Of a stretch of DNA of 64,000 nucleotides, positions 16,856 through 25,034 are shown piece after piece; the stretch's first letter is position 1; every line of letters begins with the position of its first letter. This DNA is from Sedimentitalea arenosa. GTDB taxonomy: Bacteria > Pseudomonadota > Alphaproteobacteria > Rhodobacterales > Rhodobacteraceae. The notes under the pieces were generated by a model that was not told the origin of the DNA, made no database searches, and worked only from the letters and a program-made list of their open reading frames with translations. Location of the stretch: contig NZ_JAELVR010000006.1 in assembly GCF_016428585.1 (NCBI RefSeq), positions 1 to 64,000 of the forward strand. The letters are read 5' to 3'. Both the position numbers and the translations under genes were made by a program.

Positions 16856-18301
16856 CTATTCTGGATCGGTCGAGTAAATCAAACGTTCATCGCAGGGCGC
16901 GACGCGCAGGATGTTCGTGGTTCCCGGCACGTTGAACGGCACGCCCGCGGTAAGCACGATCTGGTCGGACTCGGTCGCAAAGCCCTGCGCCCGCGCCGCC
17001 CGCGCCGCGTTGACCACCGCATCCTTGAACCGCGCCAGCTCGCCGGTCATCACGCAGGTGCATCCCCATGTCAGCGCCAGCCGCCGCGCCGTGCCGCGCA
17101 GGCTGGTCATCGCGATGATCGGCACGCCCGGACGCTCGCGCGCGGTCAGCAGCGCGGTCGTGCCGCTCTGGGTGAAACAGCAGATCGCCTTGATGTCGGC
17201 GGTCTCCGCGATTTCGCGCGCGGCGGCGACGATGCCGTCGGCAACGCTGCTGCCCTTGATCGACCGCGACGCCGCGATGATCTGCGCATAGGTCGGGTCG
17301 GCCTCCACCTCGATCGCCACCCGGTCCATCGTCTGCACCGCCTGCACCGGGAATTGCCCGGCGGCGGATTCCGCCGACAGCATCACCGCGTCCGAACCTT
17401 CGTAGATGGCCGTCGCCACGTCGCTGACCTCGGCCCGCGTCGGCATCGGGCTCTCGATCATGCTCTCCAGCATCTGCGTCGCCACGATCACCGGCTTTGC
17501 CGCCGCGCGGCACTTTCGGATCAGGCGCTTCTGGATCGGCGGCACCGCCTGCACCGGCAACTCCACGCCCAGGTCGCCGCGCGCCACCATCACCCCGTCG
17601 CAGACCGCCAGGATGTCCTCGAACCGCTCGACCGCCTTGGGCTTCTCGACCTTGACCATGATCGCCGCGCGGCCCTTCACCAGCGCACGCGCCTCGGTCA
17701 CGTCCTCGACCCGCTGCACGAAGGACAGCGCCAGCCAGTCGACCCCAAGCGCGCAGGCGAATTCCAGGTCGCTGCGATCCTTCTCCGACAGCGCCGCCAG
17801 GGGCAGTTCCACGTCCGGCACGTTGACGCCCTTGTGGTTGGAGATCCGCCCGCCCGCGATCACCGTGCACTCGGCGAAATCCGCACCGCAGCTCTCGACC
17901 TTCAGGCGGATCTTGCCGTCATTCACCAGCAGCGACACCCCCGGCTCGATCGCCGCGAAGATCTCCGGATGCGGCAGGCACACCCGCGTCGCATCGCCAT
18001 CCGCCGGATCCAGGTCCAGCCGGAAGGACGCGCCGTTCTCCAGCTCCTCGGCGCCACGCACGAAATCCCCCACCCGCAGCTTCGGGCCCTGGAGGTCCGC
18101 CAGGATCGCGATCGGGCTGTCGAGCTCCGCCTCGACCTGCCGGATGATCGCGTGCTTGGCGCGAATCTCCTCCTGCGTGCCGTGGCTCATGTTCAACCGG
18201 AACACGTCAACCCCGGCCTCGTGCAGCGCACGGATCATGTCATGCGTGTCCGACGCCGGGCCGAGAGTGGCGACGATCTTGACGTTGCGCTGTCGTTTCA
18301 T
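16856..18301 (-). CDS. pyk: Pyruvate kinase
   Basis: Glycolytic enzyme making pyruvate and ATP from phosphoenolpyruvate and ADP. About 481 residues, full length. MKRQRNVKIVATLGPAS is the canonical start, DVFRLNMSHG and ILADLQGPKLRVG line the active site, IMVKVEKPKAVERFEDI holds the catalytic Lys and the metal-binding Glu, and GDLGVELP and VIVATQMLESM are also typical. The C-terminal effector domain is present. The ATG at 18301 is preferred to an upstream TTG. Confidence 0.97.
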   Translation of the reverse strand: MKRQRNVKIVATLGPASDTHDMIRALHEAGVDVFRLNMSHGTQEEIRAKHAIIRQVEAELDSPIAILADLQGPKLRVGDFVRGAEELENGASFRLDLDPADGDATRVCLPHPEIFAAIEPGVSLLVNDGKIRLKVESCGADFAECTVIAGGRISNHKGVNVPDVELPLAALSEKDRSDLEFACALGVDWLALSFVQRVEDVTEARALVKGRAAIMVKVEKPKAVERFEDILAVCDGVMVARGDLGVELPVQAVPPIQKRLIRKCRAAAKPVIVATQMLESMIESPMPTRAEVSDVATAIYEGSDAVMLSAESAAGQFPVQAVQTMDRVAIEVEADPTYAQIIAASRSIKGSSVADGIVAAAREIAETADIKAICCFTQSGTTALLTARERPGVPIIAMTSLRGTARRLALTWGCTCVMTGELARFKDAVVNAARAARAQGFATESDQIVLTAGVPFNVPGTTNILRVAPCDERLIYSTDPE

Positions 18302-18418
18302 GGGCAATAAGTCCTCTGGATCAATCTATGTTATCGCAAACATTGTCACGGCGCTTATGGCGCAATTCCCATCGCCGGGCAACTGGCCTAAAGCTGTCCG
18401 CAAAGAGATGACAGGCAG

Positions 18419-19156
18419 ATGACATACACTCCCTACTTCATTCACGGCGAAACCCGGCCCAATCGCTGGCTGATCACCTGCGACCACGCCACCAACACGG
18501 TGCCCCCCCAGGTCTGCGGCGGCGATCTCGGCCTCCCGCGCGAGGACATGGAGCGCCACATCGCCTATGACGTCGGCGCCTACGGCGTCGCGCAGCATCT
18601 CGGCGTGCTGCTCGATTGCCCGGTCATCGCGTCCAACTTCTCACGCCTCGTGATCGACCCCAACCGGGGCGAGGACGACCCCACGCTGCTGATGAAACTC
18701 TATGACGGATCGATCATCCCGGGCAACCGCCATGCCGACCGGGCCGAGATCGAACGCCGCCTGGCCCTGTGCTACCGCCCCTATCACGACCAGCTGGCCC
18801 GCATGGCGGCGCTGCCGCACGCGGTGATCCTGTCGGTGCACAGCTTCACTCGGCAATTGCGCGGCCGCCCTCCCCGCCCCTGGCATGTCGGCGTGCTCCA
18901 CGCCGAAGACGAGCGCCTGACCACGCCGCTGATCGACCGGCTTCGCCAGGACACCGATCTCTGCATCGGCGCCAACCAGCCCTATGGCGGCCACCTTCCC
19001 GGCGACGCGATCGACCGCCACGCCATCGCCCATGACCGCCCCAACGCCCTGATCGAACTGCGCAACGACCTGATCGCCGACCGCGATGGCCAGCACGCCT
19101 GGGCCGAACGGCTCGCACCGATCCTTGAGGACGCGCTCGCCGCATCGGGGCTTTAA
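18419..19156 (+). CDS. N-formylglutamate amidohydrolase family protein
   Basis: A 245-residue member of the FGase family, which hydrolyses N-formyl-L-glutamate to glutamate and formate in one histidine-degradation route. WLITCDHATNTVP, SRLVIDPNRGEDDPTL and the SVHSFT segment are the conserved zinc-site motifs. No hut genes are nearby, so the substrate may differ. It is transcribed divergently from pyk, with a 117-bp shared promoter region, and is followed by the DUF1244 gene. Confidence 0.88.
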   Translation: MTYTPYFIHGETRPNRWLITCDHATNTVPPQVCGGDLGLPREDMERHIAYDVGAYGVAQHLGVLLDCPVIASNFSRLVIDPNRGEDDPTLLMKLYDGSIIPGNRHADRAEIERRLALCYRPYHDQLARMAALPHAVILSVHSFTRQLRGRPPRPWHVGVLHAEDERLTTPLIDRLRQDTDLCIGANQPYGGHLPGDAIDRHAIAHDRPNALIELRNDLIADRDGQHAWAERLAPILEDALAASGL

Positions 19157-19214
19157 TCCCGCGCACGACACCTATGTTACACCCAGAGACCATCACAGAC
19201 AGGGAGGAGTCGCC

Positions 19215-19544
19215 ATGACCCCGAAAGACATCGACCCGCAGACCGAGATCGAACTCCAGGCCGCCGCCTTCCGCCGGTTGCAGAAACACCTGATGCAGGA
19301 CCGCACCGACGTGCAGAACATCGACATGATGAACCTCGCGGGCTTCTGCCGGAACTGCCTGTCGCGCTGGTACCAGGAGGCCGCCGCTGACAAGGGCATC
19401 GAGATCGGCAAGACCGAGGCGCGCGAGCATTTCTACGGCATGTCGATGGAGGAGTGGAAAGCCAACCACCAGACCGAGGCCAGCCCCGAGAAACAGGCCG
19501 AGTTCAAGGACGCCTTCGCCCGCAACGTCGGCACCGCCGACTGA
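19215..19544 (+). CDS. DUF1244 family protein
   Basis: A 109-residue protein with a perfect AGGGAGGAG ribosome-binding site. The conserved core is NIDMMNLAGFCRNCLSRWYQEAA, with two cysteines, followed by REHFYGMSMEEWKA. The family is widespread in alphaproteobacteria and of unknown function. It lies 58 bp after the FGase gene and is probably co-transcribed. Downstream is a copy of the GATGAAG-type repeat and hairpin. Confidence 0.88.
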   Translation: MTPKDIDPQTEIELQAAAFRRLQKHLMQDRTDVQNIDMMNLAGFCRNCLSRWYQEAAADKGIEIGKTEAREHFYGMSMEEWKANHQTEASPEKQAEFKDAFARNVGTAD

Positions 19545-19557
19545 CACGGCCCCCCGG

Positions 19558-19603
19558 TCTTCATCTTCGGTGAAATACTCCGGGGTCCGGGGCAGAGCCC
19601 CGG
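19558..19603 (-). repeat. GATGAAG-type intergenic repeat, copy A
   Basis: The plus strand reads TCTTCATCTTCGGTGAAATACTCC followed, after GGGGT, by a 7-bp hairpin CCGGGGC-AGA-GCCCCGG (19587-19603). It lies between convergent genes and may terminate both. The conserved part matches copies at 22671, 47088 and 61829. Confidence 0.65.
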
Positions 19604-19619
19604 GGGGGGGCACCCCCGG

Positions 19620-20570
19620 TCAGCCGCGCCGCCGGGCGATGTCGCGAATGAACCGCGCGCAATCCTCGGGCGCGGTGATCGGCAGCATGTGGCCGCGCCC
19701 CTCCAGCAGTTCGCAGCTCAGCCCATGCGCCTGCATCAGGTGGCCATGCAGGCTGTGCGACAGGATCGGGTCCGCCGATCCGAACAGAAGTCCCCCGGTC
19801 ACGGAGAGGTCCGTCTCGTAGCGCGCCGCCTGCGCCGCCCCGACCGACTGCAGCGCCACCACGTCCTCCGACGCGGTCACGAAGGCCACGGGGCGCAACC
19901 CCAACGCACCGCCCCCGCGCAGCATGAAATCTCCGGCCACCGGCTCGGGCGCGAAAACGATGTCCAGCACCTTGTCCCGCGTCGCCGCCGCCAGCGGTAC
20001 CGCGATGGTCGCACCGATCAGCCGCCGCAGCCATCCCCTGCGCACCATGAGACCGCGAAACACCTCGTGCGCCTCCTGCTGCGGCTGCGTCGCCGGCGCC
20101 AGCAGCGCCACCGCTTCGACCCGCTCCGGCCGGTCCATCGCCATGGCCAGCGCCACCGTCCCGCCCAGCGAATGCCCCACCAGGACGGCGCTCTCAACGC
20201 CCAGCGCGTCCAGCGCCTCCAAGATCATCCGCCCCTGCTCCCCGGGCGTCGCCAGCGCCTCCCCGTCCCGGCGCGAATAGCCGCAGCCCGGACGGTCCAC
20301 CGCGATCACCCGAAAATCGTCCGATAACAGCGCCGTCAGCGCATAGGTGAAATGCTGCAACTGCCCGCTGAGTCCGTGGATCATCACCAGCACCGGCGCG
20401 TCCCTCGGCCCCAGGTCGACATGGTGCACCGCCCCGCCGCGCACCTCCACGACCTGCCCCGCCTGCGGCACCAGCCGCTCGGCCTCCGCCGCCATGCGGC
20501 GCGTGCGAAACACGGCCAGCGCAATCAGCAGCGCCGGAACGGCAAGGATCAGCCAGAAGATCACGGACAT
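19620..20570 (-). CDS. Alpha/beta-fold hydrolase, membrane-anchored
   Basis: A 316-residue hydrolase. An N-terminal membrane helix (about 3-21) is followed by the alpha/beta fold: VMIHGLSG oxyanion loop, GHSLGG nucleophile elbow (Ser near 154), and a C-terminal GRGHMLP with the catalytic His. FGSADPILS carries the acid. It resembles esterases and haloperoxidase-like hydrolases; the substrate is unknown. It converges with DUF1244 across a repeat. Confidence 0.85.
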   Translation of the reverse strand: MSVIFWLILAVPALLIALAVFRTRRMAAEAERLVPQAGQVVEVRGGAVHHVDLGPRDAPVLVMIHGLSGQLQHFTYALTALLSDDFRVIAVDRPGCGYSRRDGEALATPGEQGRMILEALDALGVESAVLVGHSLGGTVALAMAMDRPERVEAVALLAPATQPQQEAHEVFRGLMVRRGWLRRLIGATIAVPLAAATRDKVLDIVFAPEPVAGDFMLRGGGALGLRPVAFVTASEDVVALQSVGAAQAARYETDLSVTGGLLFGSADPILSHSLHGHLMQAHGLSCELLEGRGHMLPITAPEDCARFIRDIARRRG

Positions 20571-20825
20571 GGCGGCAGGCTCCCGGCCAGAAAAACTCGC
20601 GGCACCCTAGCCGCGATCCCTCCGCCTGTCAGCCCGGATCGGACCGGCGTCAAGGACCGCCGCGCAAGCGATCAACCTCTGTGCAAGACGCGCCCCGCGC
20701 CGACTCCCCGCACGGGCCAGGATCTGCACCTCGCGTCTGCACGCGGTATGCACGGCGTATGCACGCCTGGCACACCCCACCCGACGCCGAGAAAGGACAT
20801 GGACCCGATCCCCCGGAGACCGGCC

Positions 20826-21686
20826 TCAGATCGCCGCCTTGCGGCTTTCTTCAAGATAGATTTCCCGCAACCGCGGCGCCACGCGCCCCGGGGTTCCGTC
20901 GCCCAGCTTCACACCGTCGATCTCAACCACCGGCATCACGAAGGTGCTCGCCGAAGTGATGAACGCCTCGTCCGCCTCGCGCGCCTCCGCGATGGTGAAA
21001 TTGCGCTCCTCGACCTCCATCTGCGCCTCCGCCGCAAAGCGCAGCACTGCGGCTCGAGTGATCCCGTGCAGGATGTCATTGGACCGCGCGCGGGTGATGA
21101 TCTTGCCGCCTTTGACGATATAGGCGTTGTTGGACGTGCCCTCGGTCACGAACCCGTCCTGCACCATCCAGGCATCATCCGCGCCCGCCTTCTTGGCCAT
21201 CATCTTGCCCATGCTGGGATAAAGCAACTGCACCGTCTTGATGTCCCGCCGCCCCCAGCGCATGTCATCTATGCTGATGACTCTCATACCTTTTTTTGCC
21301 GCCGGATTGTCGGCAAGGCCCGGCTTGTTCTGGGTGAACACAACCAGCGACGACGGGGTCTCGTCCGGATCGGGAAAGACAAAGTCCCGATCCGCCGGCG
21401 CGCCCCGGGTGATCTGCAGATAGACCATGCCTTCCTCGATCCCGTTGCGCGCCACCAAGGCCCGGTGGATCTCCAGCAGGTCTTCGGAGGTGACCGGGCT
21501 CGCCATCTCGAGCTCGGCAAGCGAGCGTTCCAACCGGGCGACATGGCCGTCGAAATCGATCAGCTTGCCATCCAGAACGCTGGTCACCTCATAGACCCCG
21601 TCCGCCATCAGGAACCCGCGATCGAAGATCGAGATTTTCGCGTCGGTTTCAGGCAGGTAGTCGCCGTTCACATAGACGGTGCGCAT
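20826..21686 (-). CDS. dat: D-amino-acid aminotransferase
   Basis: A 286-residue fold-type IV PLP enzyme that swaps amino groups between D-amino acids and 2-oxo acids. MRTVYVNGDYLPETDAKISIFDRGFLMADGVYEV is the D-alanine aminotransferase start, RDIKTVQLL carries PLP Lys K150, and EGTSNNAY is the phosphate/cofactor motif. It starts 9 bp after the dgcA-type gene and has GGAGA before the ATG. The neighbours also act on D-amino acids, which supports a D- rather than branched-chain role. Confidence 0.9.
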   Translation of the reverse strand: MRTVYVNGDYLPETDAKISIFDRGFLMADGVYEVTSVLDGKLIDFDGHVARLERSLAELEMASPVTSEDLLEIHRALVARNGIEEGMVYLQITRGAPADRDFVFPDPDETPSSLVVFTQNKPGLADNPAAKKGMRVISIDDMRWGRRDIKTVQLLYPSMGKMMAKKAGADDAWMVQDGFVTEGTSNNAYIVKGGKIITRARSNDILHGITRAAVLRFAAEAQMEVEERNFTIAEAREADEAFITSASTFVMPVVEIDGVKLGDGTPGRVAPRLREIYLEESRKAAI

Positions 21687-21695
21687 GGATGTCTC

Positions 21696-22676
21696 CTATC
21701 CCCAGAGTGCCGCAACGGGCGGATGGACGCCCGCGTCGTCGAAATCCAGGGCGTTGTCCCGGTCTTCGGCCAACAGGAGCGGCCCGTCAAGATCGGTGAT
21801 CATCGCCCCCTGCGCCACCAGCGTCGCGGGCGCCATCGCAAGGGACGACCCCACCATGCAGCCGACCATGATCCCAAAGCCATCCGCTCGCGCCGCATCG
21901 CGCAGCGCCAGCGCCTCGGTCAGCCCGCCGGTCTTGTCCAGCTTGATGTTCACCACGTCGTATTTCCCGGCCAGCTTCGCAAGGCTGGCACGGTCATGAC
22001 AGCTCTCGTCGGCACAGACCGGCACCGGCCGATCCATCCCGATCAGCGCGTCATCGGCTCCCGCCGGCAAGGGCTGCTCGACCAGCGCCACGCCCAGCCG
22101 CACAAGATGCGGCGCAAGCTCGGCATAGACCTCGGCGCTCCACCCCTCGTTCGCATCCACGATGATGCGCGACGTGGGGGCGCCCGCGCGCACCGCTTCC
22201 AGCCGCGGCATGTCATCCGGCGTACCCAGCTTGATCTTCAGAAGCGGGCGATGAGCGTTCTTCCCGGCCTGCGCCCGCATCGCCTCTGGCGTATCGAGCG
22301 ACAGGGTGTACGCGGTGATCTCGGGCCCCGGAACCGGCAGCCCCGCCAGATCCCAGACCCGCTTGCCCGCCCGCTTCGCCTCGAGATCCCAGAGCGCGCA
22401 ATCCACCGCATTGCGCGCCGCTCCTGCCGGCAACACCTCGAACAGGCTCGCGCGAGTCACGCCACCCGTCAGACCGGCGATCTGCGCGGCCACGCTGTCG
22501 AGCGTCTCGTCATAGCGCGCATAGGGCACACATTCGCCGCGTCCCGAATCGTCGCCGTCCGTCACCGTGACCGTCAGCACCTGCGCCTCGGTTCTGGACC
22601 CGCGCGAGATGGTGAACACCTGCGCCAGCTTGAACACATCCCGCTTCACATCGATCCGCACGCGCCGCTCCTTCAT
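21696..22676 (-). CDS. dgcA: N-acetyl-D-glutamate racemase / dipeptide-epimerase-like enolase
   Basis: A 326-residue enolase-superfamily enzyme. LLKIKLG holds the catalytic KxK, VDANEGW, VEQPLP and CADESCHD give the three metal ligands, and VNIKLDKTGG the second catalytic Lys. In the sequence family it is close to L-Ala-D/L-Glu epimerases. Next to a DUF1611 gene it matches the DgcN-DgcA pathway, where it racemises N-acetyl-D-glutamate to the L form. Its ATG lies inside repeat copy B, with only a weak ACGAAG before it. Confidence 0.85.
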   Translation of the reverse strand: MKERRVRIDVKRDVFKLAQVFTISRGSRTEAQVLTVTVTDGDDSGRGECVPYARYDETLDSVAAQIAGLTGGVTRASLFEVLPAGAARNAVDCALWDLEAKRAGKRVWDLAGLPVPGPEITAYTLSLDTPEAMRAQAGKNAHRPLLKIKLGTPDDMPRLEAVRAGAPTSRIIVDANEGWSAEVYAELAPHLVRLGVALVEQPLPAGADDALIGMDRPVPVCADESCHDRASLAKLAGKYDVVNIKLDKTGGLTEALALRDAARADGFGIMVGCMVGSSLAMAPATLVAQGAMITDLDGPLLLAEDRDNALDFDDAGVHPPVAALWG

Positions 22677-22695
22677 CTTCGTCCAAATACTCCCG
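22671..22695 (-). repeat. GATGAAG-type intergenic repeat, copy B (contains the dgcA start)
   Basis: On the minus strand GGGAGTATTTGGACGAAGATGAAG is the conserved core, without a strong terminal hairpin. The ATG within GATGAAG is the start codon of dgcA, so the repeat has been drafted as its translation-initiation region. Confidence 0.6.
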
Positions 22696-22733
22696 CCGGA
22701 GGCTCCCGCCCTGCAAACCGGCGCAAGGGCACG

Positions 22734-23735
22734 CTACAGCGCGGCCAGGGCATCCGCCAGCTTGTCGGCACTCTGCCGGTAGGGATCCACCGCGGGCAGC
22801 CCCATGCGCGTCTCGACCTCGGCAAGATAGGACAGCGCCTCGTCCTCTGACATGTGCTGCGTGTTCACCGACACGCCCACCACCTGGCAGGCCGGATTGG
22901 CGACCTGCGCCAGCGGCAGGGCGGTGTCGCGCAGCAGTTCCAGAGACGGCAGCGCATATCCCGGCAAACCGCGCATGTGCGGGCGGCTCGGCTCGTGGCT
23001 CAGGATCAGGGCATCGGGCTGGCCGCCATGGATCAGCGCCAACGTCACCCCGGAGTAGGAAACATGGAACAGGCTGCCCTGCCCCTCGATAATGTCCCAG
23101 TGATCGGCATCGTTGTCAGGCGTCAGGTACTCCACCGAACCGGCCATGAAATCCGCGATCACCGCGTCCAGCGGCACACCATGCCCGGTGATCAGGATTC
23201 CGGTCTGGCCGGTGGCGCGGAACGTGCTCTTCATGCCCTTGCGGCGCATCGAGTCATCCAGCGCCAGCGCCGTGTACATCTTGCCGACCGAACAATCGGT
23301 GCCGACCGCAAGCACCCGCTTGCCGCTGCGCTTCACCCCGTTGGCGATCGGGTATCCGACCGTCGGCACGCGCACGTCGTGCAATGTGCCGCCATGGGTC
23401 TGGGCCGCAGCGATCAGGTCGCCCTCGTCGCGCAGCAGGTTGTGCAGGCCCGACGCCAGGTCGAAGCCCATCTCCAGCGCCGCGATCAGCACTTCCTTCC
23501 AGGCCGGGCTGATCACGCCGCCCCGGTTCGCCACCCCGATCACCAGCGTTCTGGCGCCTGCGGCCTTGGCGTCGACCAAGGTCATGTCGGTCAGACCCAC
23601 ATCCGCCGCGCAGCCAGGCAGGCGGAACTGGCCAACCGCGTTCTCGGGGCGCCAATCCTTGATGCCCTGGGCCACCTTTGCGGCCAATTGGTCGGGCGCA
23701 TCCCCCAGAAACAGCAGATAGGGTGTCTCGATCAT
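22734..23735 (-). CDS. dgcN: D-glutamate N-acetyltransferase DgcN (DUF1611)
   Basis: A 333-residue DUF1611 protein. Residues around 140-150 hold a P-loop-like VGTDCSVGKMYTALAL, and FRATGQTGILITG and IIEGQGSLFHVSYSG are family motifs. In DgcN-DgcA pathways it acetylates D-glutamate using acetyl-CoA so that DgcA can racemise it. The ATG at 23735 is chosen because AGGAGA precedes it. It is first in the dgcN-dgcA-dat run. The specific substrate is inferred from the family. Confidence 0.85.
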   Translation of the reverse strand: MIETPYLLFLGDAPDQLAAKVAQGIKDWRPENAVGQFRLPGCAADVGLTDMTLVDAKAAGARTLVIGVANRGGVISPAWKEVLIAALEMGFDLASGLHNLLRDEGDLIAAAQTHGGTLHDVRVPTVGYPIANGVKRSGKRVLAVGTDCSVGKMYTALALDDSMRRKGMKSTFRATGQTGILITGHGVPLDAVIADFMAGSVEYLTPDNDADHWDIIEGQGSLFHVSYSGVTLALIHGGQPDALILSHEPSRPHMRGLPGYALPSLELLRDTALPLAQVANPACQVVGVSVNTQHMSEDEALSYLAEVETRMGLPAVDPYRQSADKLADALAAL

Positions 23736-24020
23736 CGCGAAGTCTCCTGTGATTCCGCGGCAGTCTAGGCGCGGGAGAGAACGAGTGCATCTCAAACCCG
23801 TCCGGATGGACCCCGGTTCCCGTCAGTTTCTTCGAAGAATATTCAAATATGTCGAATTTTCTTGCTTTACCGAACGGAAATACAACGGCATCGGGGCGCG
23901 CCCGATCAGGTGCCATCCGCGGTCGTGCTGCAGTTGCACAATACGGCTTGCGTGCGCATGGGTAATTTAATACCTGATGACCGGAAAAAATTGAAATTTC
24001 CTTGCTCGAAAGGTCCAGAC

Positions 24021-24977
24021 ATGAGCTTCCGTCTCCAACCCGCCGCGCCCGCACGCCCCAATCGCTGCCAACTGTTCGGTCCCGGATCGCGCACCGCCCT
24101 GTTCGAGAAGATGGCGGCCAGCGCCGCCGATGTCATCAATCTCGATCTCGAGGATTCCGTCGCCCCCAGCGACAAGGACACCGCACGCGCCAACATCATC
24201 GCGGCCATTTCCGAGGTGGACTGGGGCAACAAGACGCTGTCGGTCCGGATCAACGGGCTGGACACGCCGTGGTGGTATCGCGACGTGGTCGATCTGCTCG
24301 AGCAGGCCGGCGAACGGCTCGACCAGATCATGATCCCGAAGGTCGGCTGCGCCGGCGACATCTATGCGGTCGACGCGTTGGTCACCGCGATCGAGGCCGC
24401 CAAGGGACGCCAGAAACGCATCGACTTCGAGGTCATCATCGAAAGCGCCGCCGGCATCGCCCATGTCGAGGAAATCGCCGCGGCCTCGCCCCGCATGGTC
24501 GCGATGAGCCTTGGTGCCGCGGATTTCGCGGCGTCCATGGGCATGCAGACCACCGGGATCGGCGGCACGCAGGAGAACTACTACATGATCCGCGAGGGCG
24601 AGAAGAACTGGTCCGATCCATGGCACTGGGCCCAGGCCGCCATCGTCGCCGCCTGCCGCACCCACGGGGTGCTGCCCGTGGACGGTCCGTTCGGGGATTT
24701 CTCGGATGACGAGGGCTTCCGCGCCCAGGCCCGCCGCTCGGCGACACTGGGCATGGTGGGCAAATGGGCCATCCACCCCAAGCAGATCGCCCTTGCGAAC
24801 GAGGTGTTCACGCCGTCCGACGAGGCCGTCGCCGAAGCCCGCGAGATCCTGGCTGCGATGGAACAGGCCAAGGCCAACGGCGAGGGCGCGACCGTCTACA
24901 AGGGTCGTCTGGTCGACATCGCCTCGATCAAACAGGCCGAGGTGATCGTGCGCCAATCCGAGATGATCGCCGGCTGA
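24021..24977 (+). CDS. mcl1: L-malyl-CoA / beta-methylmalyl-CoA lyase
   Basis: A 318-residue citrate-lyase-beta-family aldolase. It cleaves L-malyl-CoA to acetyl-CoA and glyoxylate, and beta-methylmalyl-CoA to propionyl-CoA and glyoxylate, in the ethylmalonyl-CoA pathway. VINLDLEDSVAPSDK, SVRINGLDTPWWYRD, EVIIESAAGI (metal Glu) and GAADFAASMG are signatures, and length equals the Rhodobacter enzyme. The start is ATG at 24021, after AAAGG. It makes or uses glyoxylate, the substrate of the bhc genes at 46-51 kb. Confidence 0.93.
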   Translation: MSFRLQPAAPARPNRCQLFGPGSRTALFEKMAASAADVINLDLEDSVAPSDKDTARANIIAAISEVDWGNKTLSVRINGLDTPWWYRDVVDLLEQAGERLDQIMIPKVGCAGDIYAVDALVTAIEAAKGRQKRIDFEVIIESAAGIAHVEEIAAASPRMVAMSLGAADFAASMGMQTTGIGGTQENYYMIREGEKNWSDPWHWAQAAIVAACRTHGVLPVDGPFGDFSDDEGFRAQARRSATLGMVGKWAIHPKQIALANEVFTPSDEAVAEAREILAAMEQAKANGEGATVYKGRLVDIASIKQAEVIVRQSEMIAG

Positions 24978-25004
24978 CCGACGCGACTCGCTCTGCGTCA
25001 TGAC

Positions 25005-25031
25005 ACAGGCGGCATATCTGCCGCCTGTTTT
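25005..25031 (+). terminator. Rho-independent terminator after mcl1
   Basis: ACAGGCGGCA and TGCCGCCTGT form a perfect 10-bp stem with loop TATC, followed by TTT. It lies 28 bp after the mcl1 stop and just before the convergent dabA stop. Confidence 0.8.
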
Positions 25032-25034
25032 CCA

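Noticed and set aside
20352-22850. Very long plus-strand open frame (832 codons) opposite dat and dgcA
   Set aside because: It is antisense to three convincing genes, is extremely rich in His, Arg and Pro, and matches no protein; long antisense frames are expected in GC-rich DNA.
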